DNA of 5,427 nt, taken from NCBI GenBank assembly GCA_030638785.1, contig DAOWDY010000185.1:1-5427 (forward strand), given 5' to 3'. The notes beneath the pieces were generated by a model. It ran no database searches. It saw only the letters and a list, made by a program, of their open reading frames with translations, and was not told where the DNA came from. Positions within the stretch are counted from its first letter, which is position 1; each line of letters begins with the position of its first letter. A program made the position numbers and the translations under genes. Source of the DNA: Candidatus Thorarchaeota archaeon. GTDB lineage: Archaea > Asgardarchaeota > Thorarchaeia > Thorarchaeales > Thorarchaeaceae. Below, piece by piece: positions 1 through 4,753 of the stretch.

Positions 1-2
1 GG

Positions 3-497
3 ACCATTTACCACTACGTTGAGAATGTCGACCGTAAACAGACTGCTACTATCGAAGCTGAGATTACTGTTGGGTCAACAACCTTCACAGTTTATGTAAC
101 TCATACATCTGGTAGAACTTCTGCAAAATTAATTTTACAAACAGACGTGTTGAATGAAGCAAGTGGGAAGAACAACATTGTTTTCATGGGCGATTTTAAC
201 TTCAGGCCTAATAGTGAACCATACAATCTAACGACTGATGTACTTGACGACTCATGGTGGCTCAAGTGGCCAACTGGCGTGGATGATCAAGGGGATAATA
301 ATAGCCGGCGAATAGACCACATCTTCGTTTCACCAGGTCTGGATATTTCTGACTGCCAGTATGAATATGACCCTCAATCTGACCATCCCGCTTATTGGGC
401 TGATATTCAACTACCGATACCTTTGCTAAATGAGATATCCAAATCTCAGACAAGAGCAATGTATTCCAGCCAAGAGATTAGAAAAGTATGGGAATGA
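3..497 (+). CDS. Endonuclease/exonuclease/phosphatase family protein, C-terminal part (5' truncated by window edge)
   Basis: The frame is open from base 3 to the TGA at 495-497, giving 164 residues without an N-terminus. Members of this superfamily are Mg2+-dependent phosphodiesterases acting on nucleic acids, phosphoinositides, sphingomyelin or similar substrates. The C-terminal half of the fold is visible in order: a beta-strand ending in a TH motif (99-104), GDFN (189-200), which carries the metal/phosphate-handling Asp and Asn, RRIDHIF (306-326) with the conserved Asp, and the terminal SDH (378-386), whose Asp-His pair is the general-base dyad. The catalytic residues expected in this half are therefore present. 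The family domain is usually about 250 residues, so roughly the first third lies outside the window. The GTG at 147 is in frame but internal to the domain and is not a start. The substrate cannot be told from this part. The fold is clear; the specific role is unknown. Confidence 0.88.
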   Translation, partial: TIYHYVENVDRKQTATIEAEITVGSTTFTVYVTHTSGRTSAKLILQTDVLNEASGKNNIVFMGDFNFRPNSEPYNLTTDVLDDSWWLKWPTGVDDQGDNNSRRIDHIFVSPGLDISDCQYEYDPQSDHPAYWADIQLPIPLLNEISKSQTRAMYSSQEIRKVWE

Positions 498-516
498 GAA
501 TCAAGACCTGAACTAA

Positions 517-834
517 TCCAAATCAGTCATAAGGAGCATTCAAGTCGATTCAGTATGGACAACGTGCAGGGGAAGGGATGCTGAGGTTTTCAATCCTTGG
601 AATGAAATCCAACAAATCTCACCACGGCCCCTATATATCACAACTGGCGACATGGACGAGAGCATATCGCTAGATGGAGTAAAACAATTCTATCAAAGGG
701 CAGGGGTTCCAAAGGTGCTTCAGATTAACAAAGGAGCTGACCATCGGCTAAGTGACCCATTACATAAGCGAGAAACTACTGAACTAGTAATCAGATGGTT
801 TAGAGGGATTTCTACAAAGACTCATAACCATTAA
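517..834 (+). pseudogene. Remnant of an alpha/beta hydrolase (C-terminal end only)
   Basis: This frame is open from just after an in-frame TAA (514-516) to the TAA at 832-834. From about base 575 the translation matches the end of alpha/beta-fold hydrolases of the dienelactone-hydrolase or prolyl-peptidase-like kind. It has FNPWNEI, then ISPRPLYITTGDMDE with the strand-6/acid region (likely catalytic Asp at 655-657), a QRAGVPKVLQ strand, and GADHRLS with the catalytic His at 742-744, followed by a closing helix ending IRWF. The lid, the nucleophile elbow (GxSxG) and the first two thirds of the fold are missing. The space upstream is filled by the preceding phosphodiesterase gene, which ends only 20 bases earlier. 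There is no in-frame ATG, GTG or TTG before the ATG at 652, and that ATG has no Shine-Dalgarno sequence. I infer a deletion-derived remnant. A short protein starting at 652 (60 aa) is possible, but it would lack the nucleophile. Confidence 0.7.
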
Positions 835-1379
835 TGGCTAATAGGAAAAAATTGGAGTGTGAACTAAGAATGCAAAGGACGAGGAATATAATTCGAATCC
901 TACCGCTAGCCATGTTTGTATTGCTACTTGCATCGTTCCAGATGCCAGTACAAGCACACACGCCAAGTTCCATGACGTTAGGCTATGATGTAGAATCCGA
1001 TACACTATTGGTTGAAGTCACTCATGGGGTTTCAGGCGATCATCGAATCGCGCAAATTCAAATATGGAAGAATGACGTACTAGTAAACACAAGGTTGTAT
1101 GACCCTCCGCAAGAAACAACCTCTGGAATGGATGACACTTTCATGGTGGTAGCAGGTAGCGGAGACGTCCTCAAGGTTACAGCAACCTGTAGCATAAGTG
1201 GCTCAGTAACAGAAGAAATCACAGTTGGTGTGAACCCAACAACCACGACCACAGACACATCTACTACTGATACAACAATACCTCCCCCTCCCGAGATTCC
1301 TACTACCTTGCTCATCATGATTGTCGTTGCAATCCTTGGAGTTCTGGCACTCATAGTTGGTGTTCTCAGGCGTAGATGA
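834..1379 (+). CDS. Exported, membrane-anchored protein with a desulfoferrodoxin/superoxide-reductase-like domain
   Basis: The product has 181 residues from ATG 834, which overlaps the preceding stop as TAATG. It has 169 residues from ATG 870 (Met13), which is about as likely: a GGAG lies 12 nt upstream and that start gives a more normal signal peptide. Residues 19-41 are a hydrophobic signal sequence ending near VQA-H. Residues 42-132 form a beta-rich domain, 134-157 a Thr/Pro-rich stalk, and 158-178 a membrane helix followed by RRR, so the domain faces outside. The domain places H42, H64, H70 (HGVSGDH, spacing H-x5-H) and C119 in the order of the His-His-His-Cys iron ligands of desulfoferrodoxin centre II. 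The family's CNxHG is CSISG here, so the last His is Ser122. Binding of iron or another metal, and superoxide reduction, are therefore uncertain. The role is inferred from the fold only; a structural Ig-like or SoxZ-like domain is the alternative. Confidence 0.75.
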   Translation: MANRKKLECELRMQRTRNIIRILPLAMFVLLLASFQMPVQAHTPSSMTLGYDVESDTLLVEVTHGVSGDHRIAQIQIWKNDVLVNTRLYDPPQETTSGMDDTFMVVAGSGDVLKVTATCSISGSVTEEITVGVNPTTTTTDTSTTDTTIPPPPEIPTTLLIMIVVAILGVLALIVGVLRRR

Positions 1380-1440
1380 TATAGAAACTTGGTATCCATC
1401 ATGTCGGGACGGGTTCAATTTCTGATGAAAAGATCCTGAA

Positions 1441-1475
1441 GGATATAGTGTAGTATTAGAAAACCCACTATACCC
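1441..1475. terminator. Hairpin between convergent genes, possible bidirectional terminator
   Basis: GGATATAGTG (1441-1450) pairs with CACTATACCC (1466-1475) with a single A/C mismatch, around a 15-nt loop. It sits between the stop of the plus-strand surface-protein gene and the stop of the minus-strand zinc-ribbon gene, where a shared terminator would be expected. A TTTT run lies in the loop on the minus strand, but no strong T-tract follows the stem on either side. The left arm could instead pair in a smaller hairpin, ATCC-TGAA-GGAT (1433-1444). A terminator role is inferred from position. Confidence 0.4.
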
Positions 1476-1488
1476 CAAATTTATGAAA

Positions 1489-2190
1489 TCATCCCCAAAC
1501 GGAGTCTTCATCATCTCTCGATGGTCTCGGGTCTACTCCACCAGTGGGCTCAGATCTTCTTGGCCCTCCCCGTTGATGTCTTGGATCTTGAATGATTGCT
1601 CCACAAGTTCGACAAGGCGCTGTTCCCTCAGGAGTAATGTCAATCTCTCGATATGGGAATACAGCATTGCAGTACGGACAGGTTGTCATTGCTCCACCTG
1701 CTGTCCCTCCTCTCTGTGTTGGAAATGCGGTCGTTGGCATACTATCTTCAAAGTACTTTGCTACGGCTTTCGCGATATAGCCTTGAACAAGCGGAATAAG
1801 AGCATACTGAATGACATAGTACAGAATAAGATTGTACCCCGTAAAAATACCGAGAAACAACATCGGGAAGCTGATAAGAAGTAGTGCCAAGAAGACGGCT
1901 AATCCATGCCCGATGAGACTCGTCACTGCTCCTCTACACTCAATCTTCCAGATGAATCCAGACAACATCTTGTTAATCCATCCTATAACGAGGAACATGA
2001 GTACTAAGCCGATTATTAATCCGATAATGGATATAACTAGCGTCAATAAGACTAAAGCTAGTAAAATCGGAATCAGTGCAAAAGTATTGAATAGTTGATA
2101 TAGAAATCCATGTCCCCAATACTTCGCCAACGTGACAATAAATGAGGGCTCGTCTGAATATGCAGGCCCTCCCGATCGTGGTCCTTCCAT
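1489..2190 (-). CDS. Multi-pass membrane protein with C-terminal zinc ribbon
   Basis: The product has 233 residues from the ATG at 2190-2188. A TTG three bases upstream is also in frame and fits the AGGAGAGG Shine-Dalgarno (about 2203-2210) slightly better, adding one residue. After a polar N-terminus, hydrophobic segments cover about 36-72 (long enough for a helical hairpin), 90-118 and 121-140. Residues 171-196 form a zinc ribbon, CPYC-x18-CRTC, with four cysteines able to hold one zinc. The last 35 residues are rich in Arg, Pro, Gly and Asp and are probably disordered. The ribbon and tail are likely cytoplasmic, as reducing conditions and zinc binding would suggest. I do not recognise a named family. 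The gene lies 93 bp downstream of another minus-strand membrane-protein gene and may be read from the same transcript. Membrane proteins with soluble zinc ribbons often use them for protein or nucleic-acid contacts, but no partner can be named here. Confidence 0.82.
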   Translation of the reverse strand: MEGPRSGGPAYSDEPSFIVTLAKYWGHGFLYQLFNTFALIPILLALVLLTLVISIIGLIIGLVLMFLVIGWINKMLSGFIWKIECRGAVTSLIGHGLAVFLALLLISFPMLFLGIFTGYNLILYYVIQYALIPLVQGYIAKAVAKYFEDSMPTTAFPTQRGGTAGGAMTTCPYCNAVFPYREIDITPEGTAPCRTCGAIIQDPRHQRGGPRRSEPTGGVDPRPSRDDEDSVWG

Positions 2191-2283
2191 CAATGTGTAT
2201 AACCTCTCCTTACCCTACTAGAGTGAGCCAAATGTGACACGTAAGGACTTAAGGATTCCGTGAAATCATCGCACCCTCCGTTC

Positions 2284-3321
2284 TCATTTCTTCTTTTTCT
2301 TAGAATTATCCTTTTTCTTTGGAGTTGATTTTCTGCTCGAAACAACTTTCCTATCATTTTGCTTTTGGGTGCTCATACTCTTGGCAGTTGAAACAATTTC
2401 CTTTCCAGCCGCCTCTGTAAGAATGCCTTCCCTGACAATTCGCTGAGCTTTCTCGATTCTCTCTTTTCTTACAATGGTAGCACCAAGTTTGGATGCAAAA
2501 CCTGCAATGTTCTTTCTGACTCGAGTTTGTGATCTTTCGTTGAAACCGACAACAGGAAGTATGAACGCCATGACGAAGAGGGGTAAACCCGCAATGAGTA
2601 GGAGGGAATTTAGTAGTTCTATTTCACTAGGCCAAGCACCAACAGCAAAGTATGGATTGTAAAGGTGAGTTGTGAACATGGTCATTGGGAACGCGATTAA
2701 AGCGTATCCTCCGAAGATACCACTCAACCAGCGACCTACCCCTTGAGTATCGGGACATTGACGAATATCGAGTTTACCCTCTTTCAGGTGGGTGACAATT
2801 CCTGAATCATTAAGTACCCATGTGGGCATGAAGATCAAAAGAGCAACGGGCATGAAGATCAAAGCGCTCATCAGCGAAAGAGAGGCCTCATGAAGAAAAC
2901 TATACCCCTCGGGGGGAATTATGAATACCCATGTTTCTATGAAGTCTCTCACAAATGGGATATCTGACCATGCGACAGCAAAGAGAGCAGGGGCTGCTGT
3001 TCTCCTTATCATATGCCGACCGCTAAATTTTCGCCCAATATTCATGATATTCATTTCATAAGATGCGGCCTTGAGAATTCGGTTTCCAAATAGAAAGATG
3101 AAGGCAATCGGTACTGCTAGTAAGTAATACTCAAGAAACAGTATCGGTATTGATGCTGCAAGAACCATCAAGATTACCGTGGATATTCTGATATCTGGTA
3201 TATTCATTATCGTTGTTGGAGGTGCTTGTGATGTCACAAGATAGATGATGAATGCTGCAGTTCCCCCAATAATGATGAAGAACATAGCTGGCGTGATGTA
3301 TCGAGTCTTACTGGCTGACAT
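2284..3321 (-). CDS. Polytopic membrane protein of unknown function with polylysine C-terminus
   Basis: The product has 345 residues starting at ATG 3321-3319, preceded by GGTGGG (3328-3333) at 6-nt spacing. Probable membrane helices lie at about 11-30, 47-64, 66-83, 145-169, 198-218 and 237-259; a weaker hydrophobic stretch is at 109-135. Between helices 4 and 5 is a polar loop with DSGIV (172-176), then RQCPDTQGVGRW (187-198), which looks conserved and could be the functional loop. After the last helix comes a basic, helix-forming tail (262-345) ending KKKDNSKKKKK, most likely cytoplasmic by the positive-inside rule. I do not recognise a named family and see no transporter or enzyme signature. 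The helix-4 region carries a short internal duplication (see the repeat at 2824-2863). The minus-strand zinc-ribbon membrane gene follows after about 90 bp. Confidence 0.85.
   Translation of the reverse strand: MSASKTRYITPAMFFIIIGGTAAFIIYLVTSQAPPTTIMNIPDIRISTVILMVLAASIPILFLEYYLLAVPIAFIFLFGNRILKAASYEMNIMNIGRKFSGRHMIRRTAAPALFAVAWSDIPFVRDFIETWVFIIPPEGYSFLHEASLSLMSALIFMPVALLIFMPTWVLNDSGIVTHLKEGKLDIRQCPDTQGVGRWLSGIFGGYALIAFPMTMFTTHLYNPYFAVGAWPSEIELLNSLLLIAGLPLFVMAFILPVVGFNERSQTRVRKNIAGFASKLGATIVRKERIEKAQRIVREGILTEAAGKEIVSTAKSMSTQKQNDRKVVSSRKSTPKKKDNSKKKKK
2824..2863. repeat. Tandem 16-nt direct repeat with 24-bp period inside a membrane-protein gene
   Basis: GGGCATGAAGATCAAA occurs at 2824-2839 and identically at 2848-2863, exactly 24 bp apart, so the reading frame is kept. 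On the coding strand it encodes LIFMP twice, within residues 154-166 of the 345-residue membrane protein, inside predicted helix 4. Identical codons in both copies point to a recent slippage or duplication rather than convergence, though selection for hydrophobic residues could contribute. Confidence 0.7.
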
Positions 3322-3344
3322 TGCTATCCCACCACACGTCTAAC

Positions 3345-3381
3345 ATTCGAATATCTAAGCATACTGGTTTTTCAATTCGAA
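3345..3381. promoter_or_regulatory. Pair of TTCGAA palindromes in the divergent intergenic region
   Basis: ATTCGAAT (3345-3352) and AATTCGAA (3374-3381) share the core TTCGAA at 3346-3351 and 3376-3381. The cores are 30 bp apart, about three helical turns. They lie 25-60 bp upstream of the minus-strand ATG at 3321 and flank an A/T-rich stretch that could hold its TATA box. A dimeric regulator binding both is possible, but the motif is short and may be chance. Confidence 0.25.
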
Positions 3382-3412
3382 CAACAAACTGTCCATAGGC
3401 TCTTAATCCTTC

Positions 3413-3441
3413 ACCAAATTTGGACCAAATCCATATACAAA
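3413..3441 (+). promoter_or_regulatory. Candidate promoter with operator-like palindrome for the DUF6935-like gene
   Basis: CCAAATTTGG (3414-3423) is a perfect 10-bp palindrome. Its left half with one flanking base, ACCAAAT (3413-3419), recurs at 3424-3430, 11 bp away, or one helical turn. The repeat runs straight into a TATA-like element, CATATACAAA (3432-3441), about 45 bp before the GTG start at 3485. That spacing would put transcription start near 3460-3465 and leave room for the Shine-Dalgarno sequence. A regulator bound here would overlap the TFB recognition element. The arrangement is seen directly; the function is inferred. Confidence 0.4.
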
Positions 3442-3473
3442 GCCTTTTTCTTTCAAAATGTGACTGATGCCGC

Positions 3474-3478
3474 GGTGA
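3474..3478 (+). promoter_or_regulatory. Ribosome binding site deciding the GTG start at 3485
   Basis: GGTGA matches the archaeal anti-Shine-Dalgarno complement and ends 6 nt before GTG 3485. An in-frame TGA overlaps it at 3476-3478, so no longer start is possible. The ATG at 3506 has no comparable site. Confidence 0.65.
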
Positions 3479-3484
3479 AAGCAC

Positions 3485-3997
3485 GTGGGAACAGTAACAA
3501 AATCCATGATTACTGATTTCAAGAAGTTCAAGACTGCTTGGGAGAAGGATGCTGGAAAACCCGAAAACACGATTATGTACTATCTTATCGCCGCGTTGAA
3601 TCTCAAGAAGAAGAAGGATGTAGGAGAGGATATGATGACCCTACTTGTTTCAAAGAAACATTGTGTCAAAGATTCTAAATCTCCAACAGGTCTGAAGCTA
3701 GGTAGAAGTGCGAAATACTATGTAAACCATTTTCTTGAGAATCCTACCAGTGCACCTTCCTATCTGGGAGGGACATGGGAAAACGAGTATAAGATCAACA
3801 AGGCCAAACTCAAACTTACTGTTGTTAGGGAAACAAAACACGGAAAGGGAGTAAAGATATTTGTTGAGAGTGGAGGTCGCGACAACCCAGTACCGGCACA
3901 ACTCCAAGAGAACTCCAGCGGTCAATGGAAGTTGATTGAGTATAGCTCGTTCTGTATGGATGTAAAGCCAACTAAATCCGAACAGGGCGATTTCTAA
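3485..3997 (+). CDS. DUF6935-like soluble protein of unknown function
   Basis: The product has 170 residues from a GTG start chosen on the GGTGA site 6 nt upstream. It has no signal peptide or membrane segment, so it is presumably cytoplasmic. From memory, the whole length resembles the DUF6935 family, mostly known from bacterial proteins. It has an N-terminal helical part (FKKFKTAW near 12-19, then MYYLIAALNL at 31-40) and an SYLGGTWENEY block (92-102). A beta strand containing LKLTVV follows (109-114), then HGKGVKIFVESGGRDNPVP (119-137) and GQWKLIEYSS (146-155). No catalytic or metal-binding cluster is evident and the family has no known function that I can state. The gene stands alone: a candidate promoter with an operator-like palindrome lies upstream and a strong hairpin terminator directly after, so it is probably a single-gene unit under its own control. 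The odd contrast with its bacterial relatives may reflect transfer. Confidence 0.8.
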   Translation: MGTVTKSMITDFKKFKTAWEKDAGKPENTIMYYLIAALNLKKKKDVGEDMMTLLVSKKHCVKDSKSPTGLKLGRSAKYYVNHFLENPTSAPSYLGGTWENEYKINKAKLKLTVVRETKHGKGVKIFVESGGRDNPVPAQLQENSSGQWKLIEYSSFCMDVKPTKSEQGDF

Positions 3998-4002
3998 ATA
4001 TA

Positions 4003-4034
4003 ATGAGCCCTTATGGGCTCATCAATCTCTTTTT
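4003..4034 (+). terminator. Hairpin plus T-tract terminator
   Basis: ATGAGCCC (4003-4010) and GGGCTCAT (4015-4022) form a perfect 8-bp stem with a TTAT loop, starting 6 bases after the stop codon. A pyrimidine-rich run with TTTTT at 4030-4034 follows. This has the layout of a bacterial intrinsic terminator. In archaea T-tracts alone can terminate, so the stem may be an added transcript-end stabiliser. Confidence 0.75.
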
Positions 4035-4086
4035 CATTCTTGATCATGTCTTGAGAAGATTCTTTCTCTCTATCTATCACACATAT

Positions 4087-4102
4087 GTTAGAGTGGGCTA
4101 AC
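4087..4102. promoter_or_regulatory. Short inverted repeat upstream of the four-helix membrane gene
   Basis: GTTAG (4087-4091) and CTAAC (4098-4102) form a perfect inverted repeat with a 6-bp spacer, about 40-56 bp before the ATG at 4143. It lies between two TATA-like candidates, ACATATGT (4081-4088) and CTTTTATG (4102-4109). The position suits an operator, but the half-sites are short, so chance is likely. Confidence 0.2.
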
Positions 4103-4130
4103 TTTTATGCAGAAATATCCATCTTCTCTT

Positions 4131-4136
4131 GGTGGT
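4131..4136 (+). promoter_or_regulatory. Ribosome binding site deciding the ATG start at 4143
   Basis: GGTGGT ends 6 nt before ATG 4143, an ideal archaeal Shine-Dalgarno placement. The in-frame ATG at 4107 has no equivalent site and would add 12 polar residues before a natural N-terminal membrane helix, so 4143 is preferred. Confidence 0.65.
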
Positions 4137-4142
4137 ATCAAG

Positions 4143-4655
4143 ATGGCCCTTCTTGAGAATGTCATATTCCATGGTACAATCTTCGCAGTGGTCCTTACAG
4201 TATATCTTCTTGTTATCATGAAGGGACTGAATCCTAGAGTCTGGGCAATGAGTGACTATCCTACAGAGATCGCTGGAATGGTTGAACCTCAAACTGATGC
4301 CGAACGAAAGATTGCAATCTACACTGGGATTCCTTTCATATTGATTAGTTTTGGATTTCCAATCATCTCAACTCTTTTGCTAGAAGCCTCATTGGGCGGA
4401 ACAATATCGATAACCGATGCTTTCCTGAATCTGTTTGGGCTGATGATGTTTGGTCAATTCGGAGATCTGGTTATTCTCGATCTGCTTATCGTAGGAACAA
4501 TCACACCGAGTTGGGTGATAATTCCTGGTACCGAGCACTTGAAAGATACTGCCTACAAGGATTTCCGAATCCATCATGCAAAGGCACATGTAAGGGGGAC
4601 AGTCATAATGATGATACTTAGCCTGATCATCGGAGCGGTCATTGCCATCATCTAA
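4143..4655 (+). CDS. Four-helix membrane protein of an uncharacterised family
   Basis: The product has 170 residues from ATG 4143; an ATG at 4107 would give 182 but lacks a Shine-Dalgarno sequence. Predicted membrane helices are at about 9-27, 60-81, 91-119 and 152-170. Motifs I associate from memory with small uncharacterised membrane proteins in bacteria and archaea are NPRVWAMSDYP (30-40), an acidic/basic cytosolic stretch EPQTDAERK (48-56), GDLVILDLLIVGTITPSWVIIPGTE (107-131), and a KDFRIHHAKAHVRGT segment (139-153). The Asp residues in GDLVILD and the His cluster (H144, H145, H149) could serve transport or metal binding, but no biochemical role is known to me. The gene is preceded by the terminator of its upstream neighbour and by TATA-like sequence, so it probably has its own promoter. 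About 100 bp separate it from the next plus-strand gene. The gene is certain; the function is unknown. Confidence 0.83.
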   Translation: MALLENVIFHGTIFAVVLTVYLLVIMKGLNPRVWAMSDYPTEIAGMVEPQTDAERKIAIYTGIPFILISFGFPIISTLLLEASLGGTISITDAFLNLFGLMMFGQFGDLVILDLLIVGTITPSWVIIPGTEHLKDTAYKDFRIHHAKAHVRGTVIMMILSLIIGAVIAII

Positions 4656-4700
4656 ATCTACGTGCCTACTTCTGATTAGCGCAGCGCCGAAGTGAACCCT

Positions 4701-4714
4701 AATAATAGAATTTA
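4701..4714 (+). promoter_or_regulatory. Weak TATA-like element before the metallo-beta-lactamase-fold gene
   Basis: AATAATAGAATTTA lies 40-53 bp before the ATG at 4754. That would place transcription start around 4735, just upstream of the GAGGAG ribosome site. The sequence deviates from a strong archaeal TATA box, and the 98-bp gap after the preceding gene could equally be read through. Confidence 0.25.
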
Positions 4715-4740
4715 CCGACTTTTCTGTAACTTAGTAGAAT

Positions 4741-4746
4741 GAGGAG
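4741..4746 (+). promoter_or_regulatory. Ribosome binding site deciding the ATG start at 4754
   Basis: GAGGAG ends 7 nt before ATG 4754. The in-frame ATG at 4739 overlaps this region, lacks its own site and would add only five residues, so 4754 is preferred. Confidence 0.6.
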
Positions 4747-4753
4747 AATCGAT

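Noticed and set aside
514..560. A programmed frameshift joining the phosphodiesterase and the hydrolase remnant into one protein
   Set aside because: The phosphodiesterase domain is complete at its C-terminus, there is no slippery sequence near 497, and an in-frame TAA at 514-516 blocks the hydrolase frame upstream.
828..837. CCATTAATGG palindrome at the remnant stop and surface-protein start, as a TATA box or operator
   Set aside because: It is made of the overlapping stop and start codons and has no neighbouring promoter features, so chance is enough to explain it.
1058..1402. Minus-strand open frame opposite the surface protein, with Val-rich low-complexity sequence
   Set aside because: Its composition is the mirror of the Thr-rich stalk on the plus strand; there is no start signal and no recognisable domain.
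1203..1514. Minus-strand open frame of 103 codons between the convergent genes
   Set aside because: It overlaps the 3' ends of two well-supported genes and shows no domain, so it is a shadow frame.
1483..1884. Plus-strand open frame of 133 codons opposite the zinc-ribbon membrane gene
   Set aside because: It is rich in Ser, Arg and Cys with no domain pattern and lies antisense to a protein with clear membrane helices and a zinc ribbon.
4679..4687. GCGCAGCGC near-palindrome between the last two genes, as a terminator
   Set aside because: The stem is four base pairs with a one-base centre and no T-tract follows.
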